Of a stretch of DNA of 10,758 nt, positions 1-7,033 are shown in pieces. Source of the stretch: Bacteroidales bacterium (GTDB taxonomy: Bacteria > Bacteroidota > Bacteroidia > Bacteroidales > Bacteroidaceae). The notes beneath the pieces were generated by a model. It was not told the DNA's origin. It saw only the letters and a program-made list of their open reading frames with translations, and did not search any database. Position 1 is the first letter of the stretch; the number at the start of each line of letters is the position of its first letter. The stretch is from positions 1-10,758 of the forward strand of contig SFJN01000084.1 of the NCBI GenBank assembly GCA_004555055.1, given 5' to 3'. The translations under genes were made by a program, and so were the position numbers.

Positions 1-59
1 AGTACGGATATTTTGCATCGAAAGTACGGATGTTTGTCTCAAAGAAGTCCGATGTTTTT
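1..59. repeat. Three degenerate tandem copies of a 22-23 base unit
   Basis: The core AGTACGGATRTTT occurs at 1-13 and 23-35, and a decayed copy (AGTCCGATGTTTTT) begins at 46. Spacing is 22 then 23 bases. The copies diverge most between the cores. The array may continue left of the window, since copy 1 starts at the first base. Its function is unknown. Confidence 0.5.
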
Positions 60-160
60 GTTTTCCGAAAGCGCCGCGACAGTAGCAAGGCCATGCCTGA
101 TTGAGCATGCCACGGCAACGGAAAGCAAAGTTCCAGGAAAGCAGAATACCCAGATTATAC
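1..160. other. Left-edge region without a convincing gene
   Basis: No recognisable gene lies here. One plus-strand frame is open from base 1 to a TAA at 166-168, directly before the rpmA-side hairpin. It could therefore be the tail of a gene entering from the left. However, its translation resembles no family I know and uses codons such as CGA, AGA and AGG that the real genes of the window avoid. A second frame is open only to a TAG at 83-85. No serS start is visible on the minus strand, although serS follows rpmA in some Bacteroides as I recall. A short inverted repeat, CATGC (92-96) with GCATG (105-109), is present. Confidence 0.45.
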
Positions 161-161
161 A

Positions 162-200
162 ATAAAAAAAAGAGGCCAACTCCTGGAGCCAGTCTCTTTA
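162..200 (-). terminator. Rho-independent terminator of the rplU-rpmA operon
   Basis: Read on the minus strand, AAAGAG (199-194) pairs with CTCTTT (174-169). The inner arms also pair, with G-U wobbles and one mismatch, around a small CCAGG loop, giving a stem of about 14 bp. An uninterrupted run of about eight T follows on the minus strand (A run at 164-171 on the plus strand). It lies about 50 bases past the rpmA stop, where the operon should end. The plus-strand reading also has a T-containing tail after the stem, so bidirectional activity is possible. Confidence 0.85.
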
Positions 201-247
201 TTGTAGTTCTCTTATTCCTGAGTTTGAAGTCGTGTGGAATTGGAGAG

Positions 248-511
248 TTATGCTTCAGCTTCTACAACAACCGATACGACACTGCGGTCGCGGTTGCCAC
301 GCTTGAAGACAACAGTACCATCAGCGAGAGCATAGAGGGTGTGGTCGCTACCCATACCTACGTTCTTGCCAGGGTAATGAACGGTACCACGCTGACGAAC
401 GATGATGTTGCCAGCCTGGCAGGTCTGTCCACCCCAAATCTTAACGCCTAATCTCTGTGAAGCCGACTCACGGCCGTTCTTAGAACTACCTACACCTTTC
501 TTGTGTGCCAT
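248..511 (-). CDS. rpmA: 50S ribosomal protein L27 (bL27)
   Basis: This is an 87-residue protein of the normal bL27 length. It starts with the family signature MAHKKGVGSSKNGR, followed by the conserved segment around QRLGVK and the VRQRG stretch (residues 38-42). The basic N-terminal tail of bL27 reaches toward the peptidyl-transferase centre and contacts tRNA in the 50S subunit. The tail begins directly at Met-Ala-His-Lys, with no cleavable leader of the kind known in some Firmicutes. The gene lies 20 bases after rplU on the same strand, the usual arrangement for this pair. The spacer has A-rich sequence and no Shine-Dalgarno motif, as is normal in Bacteroidota. A hairpin terminator follows at 162-200. 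Confidence 0.98.
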   Translation of the reverse strand: MAHKKGVGSSKNGRESASQRLGVKIWGGQTCQAGNIIVRQRGTVHYPGKNVGMGSDHTLYALADGTVVFKRGNRDRSVVSVVVEAEA

Positions 512-531
512 GTTTTCTAAAATTTTAAGGA

Positions 532-849
532 TTAAGCAATAACTTCCTTTACGGAAACTTCAGTGAACTGGTGACGGTAGCCGTTGAGTTTGCGGTAACC
601 CTTGCGACGCTTCTTGTGGAATACAAGAACCTTGTCGCCCTTTACGAGGGGAGAGACAACCTCACATACTACCTTTGCGCCCTCTACTGCAGGAGCGCCG
701 ACGGTGATGGTACCGTCGTTGTCGACGAGGAGAACCTTGTCGAACTCAACAGTCTGTCCAGCCTCAGCGGCCTGGATATGGTTTACGAAGAGCTTCTTGC
801 CCTGCTCAACCTTAAACTGCTGACCGTTAATCTCTACGATTGCGTACAT
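532..849 (-). CDS. rplU: 50S ribosomal protein L21 (bL21)
   Basis: This is a 105-residue protein matching bL21 along its whole length. The N-terminus MYAIVEINGQQFKVEQG is the canonical start. The family's C-terminal basic motif appears as FHKKRRKGYRKLNGYRHQ (about residues 77-94). bL21 binds 23S rRNA in the large subunit and is encoded next to bL27 in most bacteria. It is the first gene of the rplU-rpmA operon. The start is fixed by homology at the ATG complementary to 847-849, preceded on its strand by AAAATTAA rather than a Shine-Dalgarno sequence. The untranslated leader back to the putative promoter near 970 is over 100 bases, long enough for autoregulatory structure, though I see no leader motif I can name. 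Confidence 0.98.
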   Translation of the reverse strand: MYAIVEINGQQFKVEQGKKLFVNHIQAAEAGQTVEFDKVLLVDNDGTITVGAPAVEGAKVVCEVVSPLVKGDKVLVFHKKRRKGYRKLNGYRHQFTEVSVKEVIA

Positions 850-969
850 TTAATTTTGAAAAAATATGTATAAAACGGTTTTTTCCGGGAGGCGGCATCT
901 CACATTCTGCGGCATAACCGCTGAAAGGATAAGCACTTCTCTGCCCCGTCGGACTCTAAAAATCGGCTG

Positions 970-1001
970 CAAATTTACGAAAGATTCCCCGAAAGTTCCA
1001 A
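970..1001 (-). promoter_or_regulatory. Probable Bacteroidota promoter for rplU-rpmA
   Basis: On the minus strand the -7 element TAAATTTG (complement of 970-977) matches TAnnTTTG. A TTG (complement of 999-1001) lies 21 bases upstream as a weak -33 element. Transcription would start near 960-966 and leave a leader of about 110-117 bases before rplU. The leader contains a small GCGG/CCGC hairpin of uncertain meaning. Confidence 0.55.
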
Positions 1002-1051
1002 GAAGAGGAGTAAATATTCGCGGTTTTCAGACGTTTTTCATCCCTATTTTG

Positions 1052-1831
1052 TCAGAAAACACGGTGGTTGCCACCTTCAGTTGCACCATTTCGCACAGGA
1101 TTATGCTGCGGGTTGGGCATCACCGGCAACACGGGCATACGGCTATTATCGTAGAAATCGTGTTCGAAAGCCACACTGATACTTGCATTCCGACCGATTT
1201 TGAACTCGGCCGCTGCACCGATTCTGCCACGGAGGTTGGCATAGGGATCATACGGACAGGTGTTCCAAGCGTTTCCCCACGGTCCGCCATAGCATCCGTA
1301 CCAGCCATCATAGGGATAGCGCCCATAATGCTGGCCACCCGGAACAAAATTATATGTCCCATAAACGTAAAGATTGCACCAATCAGCGGCACGGTACCCC
1401 AGAAGTCCTGCAATGCCGGCCTCGGTCTGGTTCCACGAACCCCAATCACTGCGGGCTGCATACACGCCCACAGCACCAATCCAACGCTTGTCCTTACCGA
1501 AAGGCATGGCATAGGCCAACGCCAGGTGCTCACCGAAACCGACCCCCTTACGACGGTTCTTGCCAAAACTTGCCGACACACTCATACCTACCTCGGCATT
1601 GAAACCCTCATGCAATACCCACGGATAACGCCCGTCGGCCCAAGGCAGGGCAATGGTGGTACCGGCATCTTCATATTGTACGGTATCGGCAGTGGCCGCA
1701 AGAATCTCATGAGTCAGCAGGGGACGCTGACGCACGCTGTCTGCAACGGCAGAAACCGACTCCTGGCCTAACGCACGATAAGGCGCAAGAGCCAGCAAAC
1801 ATATAACGAAAAATGATAGAAGTCGCATCAT
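1052..1831 (-). CDS. Secreted, probable outer-membrane beta-barrel protein of unknown function
   Basis: This protein of 259 residues has a clear signal peptide: MMRLLSFF, then a hydrophobic stretch to about residue 17 and likely cleavage after ALG (residues 20-22). There is no lipobox cysteine. From about residue 75 onward short alternating stretches typical of beta strands appear, such as AEVGMSVSASFG, HLALAYAMPFG, WIGAVGVYAA, NLYVYGTYNF and AAAEFKIG, suggesting a small barrel in the outer membrane. Residues 165-199 form an unusual Gly/Tyr/Trp/Pro-rich segment with two cysteines (C180, C192), probably an exposed loop. The last 30 residues are Pro/Asn-rich and lack the aromatic-terminated final strand typical of many barrels, although the last residue is Phe. 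No named family is recognised. The gene diverges from the amidase gene and has its own -7 element at 1915-1922. A second ATG at codon 2 is an equally possible start. Confidence 0.8.
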   Translation of the reverse strand: MMRLLSFFVICLLALAPYRALGQESVSAVADSVRQRPLLTHEILAATADTVQYEDAGTTIALPWADGRYPWVLHEGFNAEVGMSVSASFGKNRRKGVGFGEHLALAYAMPFGKDKRWIGAVGVYAARSDWGSWNQTEAGIAGLLGYRAADWCNLYVYGTYNFVPGGQHYGRYPYDGWYGCYGGPWGNAWNTCPYDPYANLRGRIGAAAEFKIGRNASISVAFEHDFYDNSRMPVLPVMPNPQHNPVRNGATEGGNHRVF

Positions 1832-1914
1832 AAGCCTCTATGTTCTGGAGAAATGCAGAAAAAGACATCATGACTCCCACAAAAGACAGGAATGTATGCC
1901 AAAGGGAGACGCTG

Positions 1915-1922
1915 CAAAGATA
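1915..1922 (-). promoter_or_regulatory. Candidate -7 element for the minus-strand barrel gene
   Basis: The complement of these bases reads TATCTTTG, an exact fit to the Bacteroidota -7 consensus TAnnTTTG. It lies about 84 bases upstream of the 1831 start. No clear TTTG -33 box sits 19-21 bases further upstream, so the call rests on the -7 box alone. Confidence 0.5.
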
Positions 1923-2041
1923 CAACAAAAACAGCAGAACTTCAGTGCCTGCATACGTCAAAATGCTCCACTTTAACTCCATTATACATTTCTTTTCAAA
2001 AAAACTTCCGGTTTTGATAACGTTTTGTCTGAAAAAAATTG

Positions 2042-2049
2042 TACTTTTG
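2042..2049 (+). promoter_or_regulatory. Candidate -7 element just upstream of the amidase start
   Basis: TACTTTTG matches TAnnTTTG and ends only nine bases before the ATG at 2059, so a transcript from it would be nearly leaderless. Upstream TTTTG runs end at 2016 and 2027, giving spacers of 25 and 14 bases. Neither is the usual 19-21. Confidence 0.5.
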
Positions 2050-2058
2050 CCAACTGTT

Positions 2059-3879
2059 ATGAAGCATTTTTTCCTTTTCCACATATCTCATTCTACCCTG
2101 CTGCTCGTATCGCTCGTCATATGCCTTACGAGCCTCATCCCCTGTCAGGCTTCCCCGGATGCCAAGACATTTACCCTCGTCATTGATGCCGGACACGGCG
2201 GGAAGGATGCCGGTGCCGTAGGACAGTTGACGAAAGAAAAGACCATCAACCTGAATGTCGCCCTGGCCTTCGGACGTATGGTGGAGCGCAACTGCCCCGA
2301 TGTCAAAGTTGTCTATACCCGCAAGACCGATGTTTTCGTACCCTTACAGGAACGTGCCAAAATTGCCAACAAGGCAAAGGCCGACCTCTTCATCAGCATC
2401 CATACCAACGCGGTGGCTTCCGGAAAGAATGTTGTAATCGGTGCCGAGACCTACACACTCGGCATGCACCGTGCCGCAGAAAACCTTGAAGTGGCCAAAC
2501 GCGAAAACAGCGTTATCTCGTACGAGAGCAACTACAAGACCAAATATCAGGGCTTCGACCCTAACAGAACCGAAAGCTACATCATCTTCGAACTGATGCA
2601 GGACCGGTATCTGTCGGAAAGCATCAAACTCGCCAAGGCCATACAGCAGCAATACAGCAATGCCGGACGACGCAACAAGGGGGTACACCAGGCCGGATTC
2701 CTCGTCCTCCGCGAAACTTCAATGCCCTCCGTGCTGACCGAACTGGGATTCATCTCCAACGCCAACGAAGAGAAATTCCTTCATTCCCAAGCCGGAACCG
2801 ATGCGCTTGCCGGATGTCTGTTCCGCGGTTTCCAGTCATACCGCAAACGACCTACAGCCGATGCTACAGAAGGCAATGATGAACCTGCAAACGGCACCAT
2901 GCTTGCCGACAACAGCAAACTGCCGCCGATATACGTTGCACCCGGAGAAGAACCCAGCATAAGGCCCGTGCCAACTACGCCCTACATGGCGCTGACGAAC
3001 ACTCCACAGGAGCACCGTGCAACAGCCACCCCGGCCGACATCGCTACAAACGACCCTGCCACGACCGCTCCCCAACAAGCACATGAGGATAAAGGCAACG
3101 AAAAGATGCCGCCACTGGCATCGACACTGAACCTACCTCCGGAAAAGGAGACCCCACCGGTGACCGTACAACGCGAACAGCCCACACCGGAACCTGAAGT
3201 AAAAGACGCGGCACCGGTCAACCCGACTCCTGACAACAAGGAACAAACGGAAAAGGAAGCCCCCATACCACAAGCCCCACCTGCAAAAACAGCAACACCA
3301 GAAATCGACCCTCGTACAGGACAGAAACTGCCACCACTGGCATCGACGCTGAACCTGCCACCGGAAAAGGGAAGTCCCGCAGCACCGCACAACAGCAAAC
3401 CCACAAAGGGCGATGCTCAAACCGAAAACCCGCCTGCAGCTGAACAAGCTCCCCAACCCGCCATCCAAGACCAAAAACCACAGCAGGAAACAAAGGCACC
3501 GCAAACGCAGAACAAGACCGAATCCAAAGCGGAAACGAAGGAGAACACCACTCGGGAATCAGAGAAAAACACGGACAAAAAAACTGACAACCATACGGTA
3601 ACAGAGCCCGCTGACCATCGCCCCGTCTTCAAAATCCAACTGCTCACAAGCAGCAAACCACTGCGCGACAACGACCCGAGGCTGAAAGGACTGAAGGCCG
3701 ACTGCTACCAGGAAAACGGAATTTACAAATACACCTACGGCGCGACAAACGACTACCAGGAAATCCTGCGCGTGAAAAAGGAGATCTCTGACAGATTCTT
3801 CGGAATCTTCGTTGTTGCCTTCGTCGAAGGCAAACGTACCGACCTGACACAGGCCATACAGGCCAGCAAGAAGAAATAA
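2059..3879 (+). CDS. Secreted N-acetylmuramoyl-L-alanine amidase (Amidase_3) with C-terminal SPOR-like segment
   Basis: The 606-residue enzyme cleaves the amide bond between N-acetylmuramic acid and the stem peptide of peptidoglycan in the periplasm. The start chosen, ATG 2059, gives a proper signal peptide (hydrophobic residues 13-28, likely cleavage after CQA, residues 29-31). The upstream in-frame extension to 1840 crosses the promoter region and is not protein-like. The Amidase_3 domain spans about residues 38-262. Its zinc ligands are H46 (in DAGHGGKD), E60 (in KEKTINLN) and H115 (in SIHTNA), and the catalytic glutamate is E228 (in LTELGF). Residues 266-522 are a Pro/Glu/Lys/Thr-rich, probably disordered linker carrying a 15-residue motif twice. 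Residues 523-606 (from VFKIQLL) resemble a SPOR-like peptidoglycan-binding module. The MCE gene follows after 169 bases with no strong terminator between them, so co-transcription is likely. Confidence 0.93.
   Translation: MKHFFLFHISHSTLLLVSLVICLTSLIPCQASPDAKTFTLVIDAGHGGKDAGAVGQLTKEKTINLNVALAFGRMVERNCPDVKVVYTRKTDVFVPLQERAKIANKAKADLFISIHTNAVASGKNVVIGAETYTLGMHRAAENLEVAKRENSVISYESNYKTKYQGFDPNRTESYIIFELMQDRYLSESIKLAKAIQQQYSNAGRRNKGVHQAGFLVLRETSMPSVLTELGFISNANEEKFLHSQAGTDALAGCLFRGFQSYRKRPTADATEGNDEPANGTMLADNSKLPPIYVAPGEEPSIRPVPTTPYMALTNTPQEHRATATPADIATNDPATTAPQQAHEDKGNEKMPPLASTLNLPPEKETPPVTVQREQPTPEPEVKDAAPVNPTPDNKEQTEKEAPIPQAPPAKTATPEIDPRTGQKLPPLASTLNLPPEKGSPAAPHNSKPTKGDAQTENPPAAEQAPQPAIQDQKPQQETKAPQTQNKTESKAETKENTTRESEKNTDKKTDNHTVTEPADHRPVFKIQLLTSSKPLRDNDPRLKGLKADCYQENGIYKYTYGATNDYQEILRVKKEISDRFFGIFVVAFVEGKRTDLTQAIQASKKK
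3103..3369 (+). repeat. Duplicated 15-codon motif in the amidase linker
   Basis: Copy 1 (3103-3147) encodes KMPPLASTLNLPPEK and copy 2 (3325-3369) encodes KLPPLASTLNLPPEK, 222 bases apart. The copies differ at several synonymous third positions but at only one residue, within a linker that otherwise looks compositionally random. A shorter relative (KLPPIYVAP) occurs earlier, encoded near 2919-2945. Confidence 0.85.
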
Positions 3880-4048
3880 TCCCTGCCATGCACCCCGTCC
3901 AGCAAACCTTTCCCATTGGACAACGGTGACACTACAGACCATCAAAAGCACACAGGTAAGCCCCCACCGCATCGGTAATGCCAGGGGCAAACCTCATAAG
4001 CTAAGTCCGAAATTATATACAGAACCATATACTCTCAGTATCCACAAC

Positions 4049-4945
4049 ATGAAAAACGAAATCAAAATAGCCATTACCGCCATCGTATGCATCGCCATAC
4101 TCATTGTCGGCATTAATTTCCTCAAAGGCATCAACATATTCCATGGCACCAATTCATACTATGTCAAGTTGAAGAACGCCAAACAGCTTGCCGTATCGAA
4201 CATGGTGTATGCCAACGGATATCCCGTAGGAAGCATCCGCGAAATCGACTATCAGTACGAAGACAACTCCTCGGTTGTCGTTCTCATCGAACTCGACAAG
4301 AACATCCGTCTGCCCAAAGGCACCACTGCATCGCTCGAAACTCCGCTGATGGGCGGCGTCATCATGCACCTCATCCTCGGGCAGAACCCCGCCGACCTGA
4401 TGACACCTCTCGATACCATCATCGGCAACGAAACACTCGGAGCCATGGACCAGCTGAGTGCCATGATGCCTGCCATTGAACGGATGATTCCCAAACTCGA
4501 CAGCATCCTGACCAATGTCAACCGGCTGACAGGCGATCCCGCACTCCAGCAGACATTGGCCAATGCCGCCGAAATCACAGAAAACCTCAAGCACACTTCA
4601 GCAAAACTCGACCGCATGATGGCGGACGAACTGAAGGGCACACTCCAAAATGCAGAGACTCTGACAGGAAACCTTGCAAAAGTGGATGTGGACGGTACGG
4701 TAAACAACCTGAACGCCACTCTCACCGATGCACGGACACTCGTAGGTCAGCTGCAACGGACCATGGAGGATGTAAGCCGACAACTCAACGGTACGGAAGG
4801 CACCCTGGGCGCACTGATGAACGACCGCACACTCTACGACAACCTGAACCACACGGTACAAAGCGCCGACAGTCTGGTCACCGACCTCAAGGCACATCCC
4901 AAGCGCTACGTCCACTTCTCGGTGTTCGGCAAGAAGGATAAGTAA
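4049..4945 (+). CDS. MlaD-like MCE domain protein (lipid transport substrate-binding component)
   Basis: This is a 298-residue protein. One N-terminal membrane helix (residues 7-24) acts as an uncleaved anchor. An MCE domain follows (about 36-115), including the stretch LAVSNMVYANGYPVGSIREI and the later LETPLMGGV. Next is a long helical region (about 130-280) with heptad-like spacing, probably the periplasmic tube or coiled-coil part. The C-terminus HPKRYVHFSVFGKKDK is, to my recollection, typical of Bacteroidota MCE proteins. MCE proteins form oligomers that pass phospholipids between membranes, powered by an MlaE permease and MlaF ATPase. Neither partner gene is in this window. The start at 4049 puts the membrane helix at the N-terminus; the 41-residue upstream extension is not hydrophobic or conserved-looking. 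The gene follows the amidase and ends about 80 bases before a strong terminator. Confidence 0.9.
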   Translation: MKNEIKIAITAIVCIAILIVGINFLKGINIFHGTNSYYVKLKNAKQLAVSNMVYANGYPVGSIREIDYQYEDNSSVVVLIELDKNIRLPKGTTASLETPLMGGVIMHLILGQNPADLMTPLDTIIGNETLGAMDQLSAMMPAIERMIPKLDSILTNVNRLTGDPALQQTLANAAEITENLKHTSAKLDRMMADELKGTLQNAETLTGNLAKVDVDGTVNNLNATLTDARTLVGQLQRTMEDVSRQLNGTEGTLGALMNDRTLYDNLNHTVQSADSLVTDLKAHPKRYVHFSVFGKKDK

Positions 4946-5022
4946 TTACCTCAGGCAGCCCCCCACCCTTGCATGACGAACTGCGATACCGCACACCCGC
5001 ATTCCACCTTATAATATTATAT

Positions 5023-5064
5023 AAAGGACAGTGGCTCTGGCAAAATGAGCCGCTGTCTTTTTTT
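5023..5064 (+). terminator. Strong Rho-independent terminator after the amidase-MCE pair
   Basis: GACAGTGGCTC (5027-5037) pairs with GAGCCGCTGTC (5047-5057), 11 bp with one G-U wobble, around a nine-base loop. Seven T follow (5058-5064). It overlaps the leftmost ATG (5045) of the downstream open frame, which argues that the helicase really starts at 5102. Confidence 0.93.
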
Positions 5065-5101
5065 CACACCATCAAAGAAAACGGGCCGATACCCTCCGAA
5101 G

Positions 5102-6991
5102 ATGTTTGAAAAACAGATATTCCTCATCAAACAGGAACAAGAATACGAGCGCCAGGAATTCCGCCGCGAGATGGAGACCCAGGGCATTACACGCCGCATT
5201 CGCCGCGGCAACTGCTGGGCTCCCATTAAATTCGGCCGAAGCTACTACAATTCGCTCGACAGAATGGTGCTGGAGGTCTTCAACGAACACCATCAGGACA
5301 CTGAAGAGAAAGATGCCACCATTCCCGAACACAATTTCGAATATGGAAAAAGCGTCTGCTTCTTCAGCATCGACAGCAAGGGGACACCGCACTTTACAGA
5401 CATCATCTGCTGCGTCTCCTATGCCGAAGAATCACGTATGGTGGTAACGCTCCCCAACGAAAAGGCACTGAGCCGCCTGCTCGCGCTCGAACGTCCCGGA
5501 GTGGCCCTACACTTTGACGAAACCACCTACCGTCTGATGCTCGAAGCACTGCAACATGTGGAACATGCCCGCAACAACCGCCTGGCGGAACTGCGCGATA
5601 TTTTCCACACTGCAGCCCCACTACATTGGGGAAGCCGCCCGAACGTGCTTCCACAGTATCCCTGGCTCAACGCCTCACAGCAGGAGGCCGTCAACGACGT
5701 GCTACGCGCCAAGGATGTCCTCATCGTCCACGGCCCCCCAGGAACCGGAAAGACCACCACACTCGTGGAAGCCATCGACGAAGTGCTGCGCCGGGAGCCC
5801 CAGGTGATGGTCTGTGCACAAAGCAATACCGCCGTCGACTGGATCAGCAAGCAGTTGGCAGACCGTGGCATACAGGTGCTCCGCATTGGAAATCCTACAC
5901 GCGTCACCGACGAAATGCTCGCTTTCTGCTATGAACGCCGCTTCGAAGCCCACCCCGACTATCCCCAACTTTGGCAAATACGACGCGACATCCGCCAACT
6001 GTACAGCCTGCCGCGAAAGGGGCGCAACGAAAACTTCCATCAGAAAATCGCACGCCTCCGCGAGAGGGCGGAAGAACTTGAAATCCGTATACGCGAAGAC
6101 CTCTTCAATATGACGCGCGTAGTGGCATGCACCCTTGCAGGAGCCGCACACCCCATACTGAAAGGATGGCGTTGCCATACCCTCTTCATCGACGAGGCGG
6201 CACAGGCCTTGGAAGCGGCATGCTGGATTGCCATCCCGAAGGCCGACCGCGTAATCTTTGCCGGAGACCATTGCCAACTGCCACCGACAGTCAAAAATCC
6301 GGAATGCCTGAGAGCGGGACTCGGAAAGACGCTCATGGAGACCATCGCCGAACAGAAACCGGAAGCCGTACGACTACTCAACGTGCAATACCGCATGAAC
6401 GAGGAACTGATGAAATTCTCCTCGGAATGGTTTTACGGCGGAAAACTGCAGGCGGCACCGGGGGTGAAACACCGCAGTATCATCGAAGAGGTGGACTCGC
6501 CTCTGGTATGGATCAACGTCAGCGGAGACCAGGAACATGATGAAACCGTCCGCGAAGACCGCGATGGCGAATCGCTCTTCAACCGCGAAGAAGCGGAATA
6601 CGCTATCGCCGCACTGCACCTATATATAGAAAAGGTGAGCGCCACGCGGGTAAAGTCGGAGCGCATTGACTTCGGCGTCATTTCGCCCTACAAGGCACAG
6701 GTACGTCTGTTGCGGCAACTGCTCAAACGCGACTCCTTTCTCAAACCCTTCCGGCGTCACATTTCCGTCAATACCGTCGATGCTTTCCAGGGACAGGAAC
6801 GCGACGTGATGATTCTCTCCATGGTCCGGGCCAACGAAAAGGGGCAAATCGGGTTTCTCGCCGACCTGCGACGCATGAACGTAGCCATCACACGGGCACG
6901 TTACAAGGTCATCATCGTGGGCAACGCCACCACCCTCTGCCGGCACCGATTCTACCGCACCCTCTACGCACGTTGCCACCACATAGGCTGA
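5102..6991 (+). CDS. SF1 helicase of the UPF1/IGHMBP2/DNA2-like group
   Basis: The 629-residue ATP-dependent DNA/RNA helicase has all core motifs visible. Motif I is GPPGTGKT (residues 211-218), followed by an AQSNTAVD motif Ia-type segment. Motif II is DEAA (D364-E365), and motif III is AGDHCQLPPTV. Motif IV contains VQYRMNEE, motif V contains VDAFQGQERD, and motif VI is NVAITRARYK (593-602). The DEAA box and the QYRMNE and TRAR signatures place it in the UPF1-like family. The N-terminal 200 residues lack a known nuclease motif and begin with a highly charged helix. The start at 5102 is preferred because the earlier in-frame ATG (5045) lies in the loop of the terminator hairpin; ATG 5171 is a further alternative. 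I see no TAnnTTTG promoter directly upstream. Its cellular job in Bacteroidota is not established to my knowledge; a role in repair, replication or RNA handling is inference. Confidence 0.92.
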   Translation: MFEKQIFLIKQEQEYERQEFRREMETQGITRRIRRGNCWAPIKFGRSYYNSLDRMVLEVFNEHHQDTEEKDATIPEHNFEYGKSVCFFSIDSKGTPHFTDIICCVSYAEESRMVVTLPNEKALSRLLALERPGVALHFDETTYRLMLEALQHVEHARNNRLAELRDIFHTAAPLHWGSRPNVLPQYPWLNASQQEAVNDVLRAKDVLIVHGPPGTGKTTTLVEAIDEVLRREPQVMVCAQSNTAVDWISKQLADRGIQVLRIGNPTRVTDEMLAFCYERRFEAHPDYPQLWQIRRDIRQLYSLPRKGRNENFHQKIARLRERAEELEIRIREDLFNMTRVVACTLAGAAHPILKGWRCHTLFIDEAAQALEAACWIAIPKADRVIFAGDHCQLPPTVKNPECLRAGLGKTLMETIAEQKPEAVRLLNVQYRMNEELMKFSSEWFYGGKLQAAPGVKHRSIIEEVDSPLVWINVSGDQEHDETVREDRDGESLFNREEAEYAIAALHLYIEKVSATRVKSERIDFGVISPYKAQVRLLRQLLKRDSFLKPFRRHISVNTVDAFQGQERDVMILSMVRANEKGQIGFLADLRRMNVAITRARYKVIIVGNATTLCRHRFYRTLYARCHHIG

Positions 6992-7033
6992 CGCTTTCCC
7001 CACCGCTCCCATAACGGGGCTTTATGGAAAACG

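Noticed and set aside
101..451. 116-residue plus-strand open frame
   Set aside because: It begins with TTG, and its right half is antisense to rpmA, which is certain. The translation has no family resemblance.
571..873. 100-residue plus-strand open frame opposite rplU
   Set aside because: It is a mirror of rplU codons and has no independent promoter or homology.
866..1771. 301-residue plus-strand open frame opposite the barrel gene
   Set aside because: The minus-strand product has a clear signal peptide and beta-strand pattern. The plus-strand reading is an antisense shadow favoured by GC-rich third positions.
1840..2058. N-terminal extension of the amidase to ATG 1840
   Set aside because: It runs through promoter-like sequence and would bury the signal peptide 73 residues inside the protein.
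4996..5024. TATAAT-like AT-rich stretch before the terminator
   Set aside because: It does not fit the Bacteroidota -7 consensus and lies upstream of a strong terminator, so it is unlikely to drive the helicase.
5702..6277. 191-residue minus-strand open frame
   Set aside because: It is antisense to the helicase motif I to motif III region, with no family features.
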